64,000 nucleotides of DNA from Rhizobium esperanzae (GTDB lineage Bacteria; Pseudomonadota; Alphaproteobacteria; Rhizobiales; Rhizobiaceae), in the NCBI RefSeq assembly GCF_002204185.1, contig NZ_MXPU01000015.1, positions 62,001-126,000 on the forward strand, given 5' to 3'. A model generated the notes under the pieces. That model was given only the letters and a program-made list of their open reading frames with translations. It made no database searches and was not told the origin of the DNA. Each line of letters begins with the position of its first letter. The stretch's first letter is position 1. The position numbers and the translations under genes are program-made. Positions 24,034 to 33,102 of the stretch are shown here, in pieces.

Positions 24034-26633
24034 TTTCTCACTACCCCTTTCAATCCGCCCCCGATCAGAAATGTCGCGTCCATCAACGCGATCATCGGAT
24101 TGCCTCCTCCGGAAACCGCAAGATAGCGCGGTTGCCAGTGCGGATGAAACTTGGATTTGAATGCCCGAAGGCCTTTGAAGTTATAGAAGCGTTCGCCGTG
24201 TTCGAAGATGGTGCTGCCGATACGGTCCCAGACGGGCGCTGCTTCGCGTTTCGACATGCCGGAGAGAGGCGCCATGCCGAGGTTGAAATGGGTGAAACCC
24301 TGGTTACGCAGATATTCCATGATCTGCACGAAGAGAAAGTCCATCGAGCCCTTCGGCGCGTCCGGCGAGAAGCGCATGAGATCGATCGTGCTCTCCTTGC
24401 GGGATTCGGTGACGAGGATATTGGCGAAGGCGACGATCTTGCCATCCTTCTTCAGGATGCCGACCGGTTGCGATGAAACATAATCGGGATCGAACGAACC
24501 GAGCGAGAAGCCTTTTTCCTTGGCATTGTGATGTTCGAGCCAGGCCGTGGAAACGGCAGCGAGATCATCGATGATATCAGGCACGTCCTCGGATTCGACT
24601 ACCGCGAATTCCAGCCCGTCGCGTTGGGCTCGGCTCGCCGTCTGGCGAAGATTCGCCCATTTGCCGCCTTTCATTTCGAAGGTTCGGAGGTCGGCCACCG
24701 CCAGTTCGCCGAGCTTGAAGGCGCGGAGGCCGGCATCGGCGCAATGGGAAAGCAGCGCCGGCGAGATCTGGTAGAAGACGGCGCGGCACCCGGCGGCACG
24801 CGCCGCTTCGACGAAGCGCCAGACGAGTTCCTGCACGGCACGATGATCGCCAACCGGGTCGAACAGCGCGATCCATGAACGGCCCTGCCGGCCGTACATG
24901 ATGAAGGCGTCACCTTTTTCCGAAAACATGATGCTCTTGTCGCCCATGCGCACCAGATTGGCGTCGGCATTGTCCTGCCTCCTGACGATGTCGACGGCGC
25001 GCGTCAGCGCCTCCTCCGTCGGCGGCTCCGGCCGGAAGGTCGCCGGCCGGAGCAGGCTGAAAATGGCGATCGCCGACGAGATGATGGTGATGCCGAGCAG
25101 GGCGCGCAGTCCCCGCGGCGCCTCGGCGGTGAATTCGAACTGCCACCAGAGTTCGTTGCTGTATTCGACATCGCGATAGACGAAGAGCAGGATGACGACG
25201 GCGCCGACGACGATGACCGCGATCGCCATCAGCCAGGACGCCGTCATCGCCTGGTTGAGCAGCGACGCATGCCGGGTGAAGAGCCGTCGGCTGACGAAGA
25301 GCCCGAAGATGAGAAAGGCGAGAAATGCCGCTTCGACGAGGGCGATCGCCTTCAGAAGCGACAGGGTCAATGCGGCAACGGCCGAGAGCACGGCCACCCA
25401 CCACGCGCCGTCGAGCCTCTGACCGAGGCCGCGCGCCGCGACCACCAGCGCAAGCCCGAGCAGGCTGGAAAGGAAGTGTGCGCCTTCGACCATCGGCAGC
25501 GGCAGATAGTTGGAGAGGAATTCCAGGTTCTGGTCCGGCGTCGGTGTGACGCTCGAAAATACCAGCATGACGCCGAGCAGCAGCGCCAGGGTCGACAACA
25601 GCTGCGGCATCAGCCGTCCGCCGATACGGCGGACACTGGAAGCGGCCGGATGGTCGACAAAACGGCGCAGCTCCGCCGCCGAGACCGCGAGCACGGCGAT
25701 CAACAACGGCAATACATGGTAGACCAGCCGATAGAGCACCAGCGATCCCAGCACCGCGTCGATATTCACCGCGCTGCCGAGCGAAGCGATGATCACGGTC
25801 TCGAACACGCCGAGCCCGGCCGGAACGTGGCTGAGCACGCCGAGACCGACGGCGATCGCATAGACGGCGAGGAAGACCGGCCAGCCGATGGCCGTCTGCG
25901 GCAGGAGCACGTAGAGCACCGACGCGGAGGCGGCAATATCAAAGGCGGTAACGAGGAACTGGCGTGACCAGGTGCGCGAGTCCGGCAGGCGGATTGCCAC
26001 GGCGCCGAAATCGAGCACGCGGCCCTCGCGGCCGATGATCATCACAGCCCCGAGAATGGCGATGATCGAGCCGGCGATCAGCCGGAGAAGGAATGGACTG
26101 ACGCCGATCAGCGGCCCGATTTCGCTGGCGATGATGATGAGGGCGATCGATGCGACGGCCGCGAGCCCGAGGCCGAAGGAGAGCGTGACGAAGGCGATGA
26201 TGCGGCCAATATCCTCCGGCGAGAGCCCGAGACGCGTATAGGCGCGATAGCGGATCGCCCCGCCCGACAATGCGCCGAAGCCGGCTGTGTTGCCGACCGC
26301 ATAGGCGCTGAACGCCGTCAGCGCCACATGCGGAAAGGGCAGCTTCTTGCCGATATACTCGATCGCGTTGAGATCGTAGAAGACCAGCGAGAGGAAGCTG
26401 AGAGCGGTGAAGAACAGCGCAAGCAGGATCGCGCTCGGCCTGGTCGCCGCCAGTGCTGCGACGACATCGTCATAGCGCACCTCGTTGGTGAGCTGCATGA
26501 TGGCGTAACCGACGAGACAGAAGACGATGAGCGTCGCGGCTGCCGTGAGCGGCGTCCTGTAACGTCTGAAAAGCGTGCGAAAGGAAAAACCGTCCGTCGC
26601 TTCGATCTCTTCCAAATTGCCGTGACTCGACAT
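24030..26633 (-). CDS. lpiA: Lysyl-phosphatidylglycerol synthase/flippase LpiA (MprF)
   Basis: At 867 residues it has the MprF architecture. An N-terminal membrane region with many helices (about 30-500) acts as the flippase, and a C-terminal cytosolic GNAT-like DUF2156 domain (about 530-860) transfers lysine from lysyl-tRNA to phosphatidylglycerol. Conserved C-terminal segments include AIFSLLRP, LVWRFVEAARAAGCRAVFYQ, FSLGSFDPDYV and LMRFSPDAPKGSMDFLF. The product adds positive charge to the membrane and protects against cationic peptides and acid. AGGT lies about 7 nt before the ATG. It is followed by acvB with a 4-bp overlap. Confidence 0.95.
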   Translation of the reverse strand: MSSHGNLEEIEATDGFSFRTLFRRYRTPLTAAATLIVFCLVGYAIMQLTNEVRYDDVVAALAATRPSAILLALFFTALSFLSLVFYDLNAIEYIGKKLPFPHVALTAFSAYAVGNTAGFGALSGGAIRYRAYTRLGLSPEDIGRIIAFVTLSFGLGLAAVASIALIIIASEIGPLIGVSPFLLRLIAGSIIAILGAVMIIGREGRVLDFGAVAIRLPDSRTWSRQFLVTAFDIAASASVLYVLLPQTAIGWPVFLAVYAIAVGLGVLSHVPAGLGVFETVIIASLGSAVNIDAVLGSLVLYRLVYHVLPLLIAVLAVSAAELRRFVDHPAASSVRRIGGRLMPQLLSTLALLLGVMLVFSSVTPTPDQNLEFLSNYLPLPMVEGAHFLSSLLGLALVVAARGLGQRLDGAWWVAVLSAVAALTLSLLKAIALVEAAFLAFLIFGLFVSRRLFTRHASLLNQAMTASWLMAIAVIVVGAVVILLFVYRDVEYSNELWWQFEFTAEAPRGLRALLGITIISSAIAIFSLLRPATFRPEPPTEEALTRAVDIVRRQDNADANLVRMGDKSIMFSEKGDAFIMYGRQGRSWIALFDPVGDHRAVQELVWRFVEAARAAGCRAVFYQISPALLSHCADAGLRAFKLGELAVADLRTFEMKGGKWANLRQTASRAQRDGLEFAVVESEDVPDIIDDLAAVSTAWLEHHNAKEKGFSLGSFDPDYVSSQPVGILKKDGKIVAFANILVTESRKESTIDLMRFSPDAPKGSMDFLFVQIMEYLRNQGFTHFNLGMAPLSGMSKREAAPVWDRIGSTIFEHGERFYNFKGLRAFKSKFHPHWQPRYLAVSGGGNPMIALMDATFLIGGGLKGVVRK

Positions 26634-26857
26634 CTCTTACCTGCGCAGTTTCCAATTCGGCGGGAATCATTTTTCGAAGACGTAACATGACAGGCATATA
26701 AGCTCTATGAAGCCATGCCCGACGCTACCCAACCCCGCCGCCTGCGCCTCAATCATCCTCAATTGGGGCGAATTTGCGCAGGAATACGTGATGGCACATT
26801 GCATTTTCGTAAGCTTACGAATGCCTTGCCGCGACAATGAGGTTCAGGTGACGGCAT

Positions 26858-28972
26858 TCATGCCGCCGGTTCGTCGTTGGCTCGCATGTGGGAAGCGTAA
26901 CGCGCGACGGCAGCCTCCAAATCGGCCTCGCGATCGCCCGTCACCTGCACCGTCGGCACGGCGAACTCGATGCCGTTTTCCTTGAAGGCATTGCGGATCA
27001 TCGCCAGTGCGTTTCGACGGATGACGAACTGCTCGCCGGGCTTCGTCATCATCGACAGGCGGATCTCGATCGCGAATTCGCCGAACTGCTCGACGCCCTT
27101 CATCTTCAGCGTCTCGATGATGTGCGGGCCGAATTCCGGGTTTTCGAGCAATGTCTGGCCGATCTGCTTGATCACCTTTTTCGCCTTGACGAGATCGGTG
27201 TCATATTTGACGTTGAGGCTGATCTTGTCGATCGTCCAGTCGCGGTTCAAATTCTTCACCGCGCCGAGTTCGCCGAACGGCACGGTCGTCAGCGGTCCGC
27301 GATGGTGCCTGAGCTTCACGGATCGCAGGCTGAAGGCTTCGACGACGCCCTTGTGGCTGCCGCTTTCGATATATTCGCCGACACGGAAAGCATCGTCCCA
27401 AAGGTAGAACATGCCGCTGATCACGTCCTTGACGATCGTCTGGGCGCCGAAACCGACGGCCACGCCGACGACGCCGGCACCGGCAATCAGCGGCCCGATC
27501 TCGATGCCGAGGCCGGAGAGCACCATCAGAACCGCGATGACGGCGATGACCACGGCAAGGATATTGCGGAAGATCGGCAACAGCGTCTGCATTCGCGCGC
27601 GTTTGGCCTTGTCCTCGTCCGTCGCGGTACCGTCCAGCGGTGAATCGAGCAGCTTGCCGTCAATATAGGCTTTGACGACGTGCCAGAGCAGATCTGCCGC
27701 AAGCAGGATGACGATGCCACCGATGACCCCGCGCGCGATCTTGTCGACCATCTTGTCGCCAGCCGCCATCATATCGGCGCCGACGCCAAGCAATCGACCA
27801 AGCCAGATTGCCGCGATTGCGATAATCAGCGCACGCACGCCGCGGTCGAGCAACACGGTGGCTATGCGGCGCGTGGCAAGGAAACTCGCCTCGGTCTGCC
27901 GCAGCGATTTCACCGCGATCGTCGCGACGGCGAGCACCCGCGGAAGCATCAGCACATAGATGCCGAGCCAGAGCAGCCAGTTAAAGCCGGTGACCCAGAG
28001 GCCCCAAAGCAGAAGGAAATAAACCGTGAGCGCCCAGGAAATCTCGTGACCGCGCTTCTCGTCCTTATGGGGCCGCGACCAGACCGCCTCGATGGCGATC
28101 AGCAGCAATCCAATGCCGAGGATGTAACCCACGAACAGCCGGGCACTCGTGGAAAAACCGAGCGGCTCCATCGACTGAATGGCCGCCCAGCCAAAAATAA
28201 AATAGATGACGAAGATTGCAGAGCGGCGATACCAGAAGAGTGCGACGGCGCGTCCCGGCATGGTCGGCGCGGGGACGCCCTGCCGCTCTTCCTCGGCTCG
28301 CGCCAGTGCGATGAGATCGACCAGCACACCGCCGAGGCAGATCGTGAAACGCTGGACGATCAGCGCAACGACGCAGACGATGGCGATACTCTGGCTGACC
28401 GGCGGCCAGTAGAGGCTGAGCAGCGTCAGCACCGTCGCCGCCGCGAAGATCAGCGCCGGGATGACACGCGGCGCCAGATGCATGCCTGCCATCTGAGCCA
28501 GACGGCGACGGCGGCGGCGGAAGGCATAGCGGGCAATGCTCTCGATGATCGCGCCCAGCAGAAAGATCGCCAGGAATTGGGCGATCATGCGCATCCGGCC
28601 GGTGGCGGCGATTTCGCCGAAAAGCAGCGAGGATGCATTGCTGATCTGCGAGGGCAGCGTCATCGCGGCATCGGAAACCATCGAGACATGCCGGCGGGCA
28701 TGCTGCAGCAAACCCGCCAGAACGGACATCTGGTTCTCCGCTGCTGTATCGCCCGCAGGCGTCGCCGCCATCTGGGTCGACATCCATTGCTTGACCTCGG
28801 GCGTCTGCATGAGTTGCATCATCTCACGCACCTGGGCCGGCGGAGTGGCCGCGGCCGGCGCTTGTGCCGGCTGCGTCTGGGCAAAGCCGGGCGAAGCCAC
28901 GGAAAAAAGCGCAATGAATGCCAAGATGCCCGATATGGCGGCCTTCAAGTCTCCTGCCCTGTCACGCTTCAC
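26858..28972 (-). CDS. Large MscS-type mechanosensitive channel with periplasmic N-terminus
   Basis: The 704-residue protein begins at a GTG with GGAGGG 8-9 nt upstream. It has a signal peptide (about 1-31, ending GFAQ), a soluble periplasmic stretch with coiled potential, about ten membrane helices, and a C-terminal MscS core. The pore helix AGAGVVGVAVGFGAQTIVKD and the following beta domain (about 510-690) are well conserved. It resembles the long YbiO/YnaI-type channels. It should gate under osmotic downshock; rhizobia usually encode several paralogues. It stands alone between lpiA and gnd. Confidence 0.9.
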   Translation of the reverse strand: MKRDRAGDLKAAISGILAFIALFSVASPGFAQTQPAQAPAAATPPAQVREMMQLMQTPEVKQWMSTQMAATPAGDTAAENQMSVLAGLLQHARRHVSMVSDAAMTLPSQISNASSLLFGEIAATGRMRMIAQFLAIFLLGAIIESIARYAFRRRRRRLAQMAGMHLAPRVIPALIFAAATVLTLLSLYWPPVSQSIAIVCVVALIVQRFTICLGGVLVDLIALARAEEERQGVPAPTMPGRAVALFWYRRSAIFVIYFIFGWAAIQSMEPLGFSTSARLFVGYILGIGLLLIAIEAVWSRPHKDEKRGHEISWALTVYFLLLWGLWVTGFNWLLWLGIYVLMLPRVLAVATIAVKSLRQTEASFLATRRIATVLLDRGVRALIIAIAAIWLGRLLGVGADMMAAGDKMVDKIARGVIGGIVILLAADLLWHVVKAYIDGKLLDSPLDGTATDEDKAKRARMQTLLPIFRNILAVVIAVIAVLMVLSGLGIEIGPLIAGAGVVGVAVGFGAQTIVKDVISGMFYLWDDAFRVGEYIESGSHKGVVEAFSLRSVKLRHHRGPLTTVPFGELGAVKNLNRDWTIDKISLNVKYDTDLVKAKKVIKQIGQTLLENPEFGPHIIETLKMKGVEQFGEFAIEIRLSMMTKPGEQFVIRRNALAMIRNAFKENGIEFAVPTVQVTGDREADLEAAVARYASHMRANDEPAA

Positions 28973-29118
28973 GACCGCCCTCCAACAAAGTGTTGGCGCT
29001 TACACAAAGCAAGGCCGACATCTTGCAATGGATACTCGCGACTGTTGCCGCCAGCAAGCGGTAGAAAAACCATACGGATGGCTAAGAACAGCCGGCGTCG
29101 CCGCCTGCCCGAGCCATG

Positions 29119-29147
29119 CCGTCATCCCGCCATTTACGGGGTGACGG
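29119..29147. repeat. Palindromic repeat downstream of gnd
   Basis: Arms CCGTCATCCCG (29119-29129) and CGGGGTGACGG (29137-29147) pair with one wobble. No T-run follows on the minus strand, so it is more likely a repetitive palindrome that gives 3' end protection to gnd mRNA than a classical terminator. Confidence 0.45.
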
Positions 29148-29182
29148 TCGCCTTCTGCTCAGTGAAGGGAGTGACTTGGCCT

Positions 29183-30214
29183 TCAGGATTTCGGCGCCGG
29201 CTTTTCCACGTGGCCGCCGAAGCCCGCACGCATTGCCGACAGCACCTTGTTGGCGAACTCGTCATTGTCGCGCGAGGAGAAGCGGCCGTAGAGCGCGGCA
29301 CTCAGCACCGGGGTCGGCACGCTTTCGTCGATTGCCGCCATGATCGTCCAGCGGCCCTCGCCGCTGTCCGAGACGCGGCCGGCATATTTCGAAAGTGCGG
29401 GGTCGACATGCAGGGCATCGGCGGTGAGATCGAGCAGCCAGGAGGTGATGACGCTGCCGCGGCGCCAGACTTCCGCGACATCCTGCAGATTGAAGTCGTA
29501 TTGGAAATGTTCGGGATGTGCGAGCGGCGCGGTTTCCGCATCGGCCTCATGCGAGGCAGCGCCGATATTGGCGCGTTTCAAGATGTTGAGGCCTTCGGCA
29601 TAGGCGGCCATCAGCCCGTATTCGATGCCGTTATGCACCATCTTGACGAAATGGCCGGCGCCATGCGGGCCGCAATGCAGGTAGCCCTGTTCCGCGGTGC
29701 TGGCTGCAGCCGCATCAGCGCTGCGGTTCGGTGAGGCTTCCGTCGTGCCGGCCCCGGGCGCGAGCGTTGCGAAGATCGGCGAAAGGTGCTGGACGATGCC
29801 CTTTTCGCCGCCGATCATCAGGCAATAGCCGCGCTCCAGGCCGAAGACGCCGCCGCTCGTACCGACGTCAACATAATGGATGCCCTTGGTGATGAGCTCA
29901 GCGCCGCGGCGGATGTCGTCATGATAGTAGGAATTGCCGCCATCGATGATGATATCGCCGTTCTGCAGCAGCGGCACCAAGCTTGCCAGCACCTTGTCGA
30001 CGATCGCCGCCGGCAGCATCAGCCAGATAGCACGCGGATGCGCGAGCTTCGAGACGAATTCCTCCAGCGAAGCGCTGCCGGTCGCGCCGAGACCTGTGAG
30101 ATCGGCAACGCTTTCCGGCCGGGTGTCGTAGACGACGCATTCGTGACCGCCCCGCATCAGGCGCTGGACCATATAATTGCCCATGCGGCCCAAACCGACC
30201 ATACCAAGCTGCAT
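29183..30214 (-). CDS. gnd: 6-phosphogluconate dehydrogenase, decarboxylating (short GndA-like type)
   Basis: A 343-residue protein with the NAD(P)-binding start MQLGMVGLGRMGNYMVQRL, the substrate loop GTSGGVFGLERGYCLMIGG, and the catalytic segment GPHGAGHFVKMVHNGIEYG containing the essential Lys. The length fits the short, often NAD-preferring class, not the 470-residue enteric type. It makes ribulose-5-phosphate from 6-phosphogluconate. GGAG sits 7-10 nt before the ATG at 30214. Its product feeds the pentose reactions in which the transketolase at 35.9 kb takes part. Confidence 0.92.
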   Translation of the reverse strand: MQLGMVGLGRMGNYMVQRLMRGGHECVVYDTRPESVADLTGLGATGSASLEEFVSKLAHPRAIWLMLPAAIVDKVLASLVPLLQNGDIIIDGGNSYYHDDIRRGAELITKGIHYVDVGTSGGVFGLERGYCLMIGGEKGIVQHLSPIFATLAPGAGTTEASPNRSADAAAASTAEQGYLHCGPHGAGHFVKMVHNGIEYGLMAAYAEGLNILKRANIGAASHEADAETAPLAHPEHFQYDFNLQDVAEVWRRGSVITSWLLDLTADALHVDPALSKYAGRVSDSGEGRWTIMAAIDESVPTPVLSAALYGRFSSRDNDEFANKVLSAMRAGFGGHVEKPAPKS

Positions 30215-30324
30215 AATGAATCTCCTGGAAACCGAGATGAAGTATCGACTCCGGAAATTAGCACCCGCAGTGTGACAGGCAAGCAAAGTCTGGCGACCGC
30301 GATCTCCTTCGAGGGCAAGCCTCG

Positions 30325-30807
30325 TCAAATATCCGGGGCGCTGGCCGGCTCGCCCTTCATCTCGCTGAGATACATGCCCTCGCGCAGATTGATGCCGTAT
30401 TCGACGAAGGCCTTCATGCTGCAAAGCATCTGTGTCCAGCCTTCGCAGTTGAGATAGCTGCCGCGCCGGCCGGCCTCGTCCTCGCGCCAGCCGTTCTCAG
30501 CAATCGTCACCAGCGTGCCGCCATCCTCCAGCGGCTTGAAATTCATCTCCACCAGGGTCTTATACCTTGTCTTGTCCTCAGCAGTGCCGCCGTCCCAGCG
30601 AAGCACGATGCGGCTTTCCGGCACAAGCTCGACAACCTCGACCGGCGCATCCTTCCACCAGGTTACCGTCGTGCCTTGAACGAGCGGGGCGCTCGCCCCG
30701 CCGATCGTGGTGAAATAGCTGCTGAGCTTCTTCGGGTTGACGACGGCATCGAACACTTCGGCAACGGGACGGCCGATCCGGCCGGAAACGCGGATTCCGA
30801 GAGACAT
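30325..30807 (-). CDS. SRPBCC/AHSA1-domain protein
   Basis: At 160 residues the protein begins MSLGIRVSGRIGRPVAEVFDAVVNPKKLSSYFTT and ends with the lid-helix region GWTQMLCSMKAFVEYG, typical of the START-like AHSA1 fold. GAGGAGAAG is 5-6 nt before the ATG, which decides this start over an upstream one that would run into the divergent arsR gene. Such proteins are often paired with ArsR repressors; here they are divergent with a shared 55-bp promoter region. The ligand is unknown. Confidence 0.87.
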   Translation of the reverse strand: MSLGIRVSGRIGRPVAEVFDAVVNPKKLSSYFTTIGGASAPLVQGTTVTWWKDAPVEVVELVPESRIVLRWDGGTAEDKTRYKTLVEMNFKPLEDGGTLVTIAENGWREDEAGRRGSYLNCEGWTQMLCSMKAFVEYGINLREGMYLSEMKGEPASAPDI

Positions 30808-30844
30808 GATACTTCTCCTCTTCTCCATTGTACCTGACGTCATT

Positions 30845-30864
30845 ATGTTATAAAAACATAACAT
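30845..30864. promoter_or_regulatory. Putative ArsR operator in the divergent promoter
   Basis: The inverted repeat ATGTTAT-AAAAAC-ATAACAT lies between the SRPBCC gene and the arsR-type gene and reaches the second base of the arsR ATG. AT-rich imperfect dyads of this size are typical ArsR-family operators. It could control both divergent genes. Confidence 0.65.
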
Positions 30865-31186
30865 GTCAAGCGAATCGAAAGACGACCCTGTTTTCAAGGC
30901 ACTGGCACATCATCGCCGCCGCGAGATTCTCGATCTGCTCAAGGAAGCGCCCCGCACGACCGGGACGCTTTGTGAAATGTTTCCGGACATGGACCGCTGC
31001 ACGGTGATGCAGCATCTGAAGGTGCTTGAGGAAGCGGATCTGATCGTCGCCAGAAAGGAGGGCCGCGAACGCTGGAACCACCTGAACAGCCTGCCGATCA
31101 AGCACATCTACGACCGCTGGATCAGCGCCTATGCAGGTCACGCCCTGTCGATCCTCGATCGGCTGAGAAGCGATCTCGAAGATTAG
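30863..31186 (+). CDS. ArsR-family transcriptional regulator
   Basis: The 107-residue protein is a winged-helix regulator: ALAHHRRREILDLLKEAPRTTGTLCEMFP, then the recognition helix region MDRCTVMQHLKVLEEADLIVARKEGRERWNHLN. No metal-binding CxC is present, so it is probably of the non-metal ArsR subgroup that accompanies SRPBCC proteins. It is divergent from the SRPBCC gene with a palindrome overlapping its own start codon, implying autoregulation. A short GCCGGA/TCCGGC hairpin (31191-31210) follows its stop. Confidence 0.88.
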   Translation: MSSESKDDPVFKALAHHRRREILDLLKEAPRTTGTLCEMFPDMDRCTVMQHLKVLEEADLIVARKEGRERWNHLNSLPIKHIYDRWISAYAGHALSILDRLRSDLED

Positions 31187-31281
31187 ATTAGCCGGAACAA
31201 ATGCTCCGGCGTGAGGGTCGGCTTGCCTTCAGGCCCGCCGAACTCCTATCCTGGCAAAAGAAGCGTGGGAGCTCAGGACAA

Positions 31282-31848
31282 ATGACGATATCAGGAGCCG
31301 GCATACGCCGCATGCGGTTGCTGCGGAGCATGAAGCAGCAGCACCTCGCGGAACTCCTCGACGTCAATCAGGCGACCGTTTCGCGCTGGGAGCGCGGCCA
31401 GCTTGCTCCCTCGCCCGACCAAGCCGTCAAGCTGGAACGGATTTTCGCCTCGCCGCAACATGCTGCGGCGGATGCGGCTTTAAAGCGGCTGGTCGAGGAT
31501 TCCGTCCGGCCGGTGCATTTGATCTGCGATGGCACCCATCGGCTGCTGTCTGCTTCCCGACCGCGGCAGGCGGAATGGCGCGCACCGCTCAACGCTTTTC
31601 TCGGCCGCTCTCTTTTCTCCTACGCCACCGCCGAGATCGCTGCCGCCGAACAGTCTCTGGAGGAGTGCGGCTGGCACGAGGGCAGGCTGCTATCGTTGAC
31701 CTTCGATACCGGCGCCAACGGCAATGTGCGCCTGCCGATTGCCCCCGGCCGCGTCACCTGGGAGCGGATCAGGCTTTCCGACGGCAGCGCTGGCCGTCTC
31801 GTCACGACCGTCGCGAAGCCTGCAGCTTTCCTGCACCCCCCTGCATAA
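31282..31848 (+). CDS. XRE-family helix-turn-helix regulator
   Basis: At 188 residues it has an N-terminal HTH_XRE domain (IRRMRLLRSMKQQHLAELL, then VNQATVSRWERGQLAPS) and an uncharacterised C-terminal region of about 115 residues that may be a PAS-like sensor (HLICDGTHRLLSASRP). The frame is open from ATG 31201, but that codon lies in a hairpin and lacks a ribosome binding site; the start at 31282 is preferred. It lies 69 bp upstream of the epimerase gene on the same strand and may regulate it. Confidence 0.75.
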   Translation: MTISGAGIRRMRLLRSMKQQHLAELLDVNQATVSRWERGQLAPSPDQAVKLERIFASPQHAAADAALKRLVEDSVRPVHLICDGTHRLLSASRPRQAEWRAPLNAFLGRSLFSYATAEIAAAEQSLEECGWHEGRLLSLTFDTGANGNVRLPIAPGRVTWERIRLSDGSAGRLVTTVAKPAAFLHPPA

Positions 31849-31916
31849 TTTATGCGTTGTCCGCAAATGCCGGTCTTTTGTAGCCTCTGCCGCGAATGGG
31901 GCCAGGAGACGACGCG

Positions 31917-32900
31917 ATGACGATATTGGTGACGGGAAGCGCCGGCCACCTCGGCGAGGCGCTGATGCGCAGCTTGAGAGCTCAGAGCCGGTGGGCGCGC
32001 GGCATCGACATCAAGCCATCGGCTTTTACCGATATGGTCGGCTCCATCGGTGACCGCGGTTTCATCAGGCGGGCGATGTCGGGCATCAGCCACGTCATCC
32101 ATGCCGCCACGCTCCACAAGCCGCATGTGGCGACCCATGGCAATCGCGATTTTCTCGACACCAATGTCGGCGGCACGCTGAATGTGCTTGAAGAGGCGAC
32201 CGCCGCGGGCGTTGCAAGCTTCGTCTTCACCAGCACCACCAGCGCTTTCGGCGCGGCACTGACGCCGGTCGCCGGCGAACCCGCGGCTTGGGTCACCGAG
32301 GACGTGCTTCCTGTCGCGAAGAATATCTATGGCGTGACGAAGCTCGCTGCCGAAGGAATCTCGGAACTCTTCGCCCGCAAATCCCGCCTGCCTGTTGTCA
32401 TCCTCAGGACGTCGCGCTTCTTTCCCGAAAGCGATGACGATCGCGAGATTCGCAACAGCTATTCGGCGGAAAATGCGCAGGCCAACGAGCTGCTTCATCG
32501 CCGCGTCGATATCAGCGACGTGGTCGGCGCTCATTTGCTGGCGCTCGAAAAGGCCCCGGCAATCGGCTTCGGCCGCTATATCATCTCGGCCACGACGCCC
32601 TTTCTACCGGGCGACGCCGCTGAGCTCAGGCGTGACGCGCCTGCTGTCGTCGAGCGGCTGTTTCCAGGTGCGAACACCCTTTACGCCGAATGCGGCTGGA
32701 AAATGTTCCCGACGCTCGATCGCGTCTACGTCAACGAACGCGCAAGGCGCGAACTTGGCTGGCAGCCGCGCTATGATTTCCGCTTCGTGGTCGATTGCCT
32801 GCGCGAGCGCCGCGAATGGCGAAGCCCGTTGGCGATCGATGTCGGCTCCAAGGGCTACCACGAGGAGGTGTTCGCCGAAGGACCCTATCCGGTCGATTAG
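31917..32900 (+). CDS. NAD-dependent epimerase/dehydratase family protein
   Basis: This 327-residue extended short-chain dehydrogenase has the Rossmann motif ILVTGSAGHLGEAL, the catalytic Ser/Thr segment FTSTTSAFG and YGVTK for the Tyr-Lys pair. The sugar-nucleotide or other substrate cannot be inferred. GGAG is seven nt before the ATG at 31917, which rules out the ATG at 31896. It is about 70 bp downstream of an XRE regulator gene and 200 bp upstream of an exported esterase-like gene. Confidence 0.87.
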   Translation: MTILVTGSAGHLGEALMRSLRAQSRWARGIDIKPSAFTDMVGSIGDRGFIRRAMSGISHVIHAATLHKPHVATHGNRDFLDTNVGGTLNVLEEATAAGVASFVFTSTTSAFGAALTPVAGEPAAWVTEDVLPVAKNIYGVTKLAAEGISELFARKSRLPVVILRTSRFFPESDDDREIRNSYSAENAQANELLHRRVDISDVVGAHLLALEKAPAIGFGRYIISATTPFLPGDAAELRRDAPAVVERLFPGANTLYAECGWKMFPTLDRVYVNERARRELGWQPRYDFRFVVDCLRERREWRSPLAIDVGSKGYHEEVFAEGPYPVD

Positions 32901-33102
32901 GGCAATGAGCTGATTGCAGGCACTGACGGTGTCATCCAGTTATCACGATCCCATCCTAGACGTTTAGCCGGGATAAGGGGCGAAATCCGGGCGTGTTCCG
33001 TTCTGAGGAATCGATCCCGAAGCCGAGGAATGTCATTCGAAACGGTGTCCAGCTTGCGGGCGGGAACCGTTGCAGGAACGCTTTTGACCGAGAGGCTATT
33101 TC

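Noticed and set aside
27680..29734. 684-codon plus-strand frame across the MscS-type and gnd genes
   Set aside because: It spans two well-supported minus-strand genes and the gap between them and has shadow composition (Arg, Gln, Asp, His rich).
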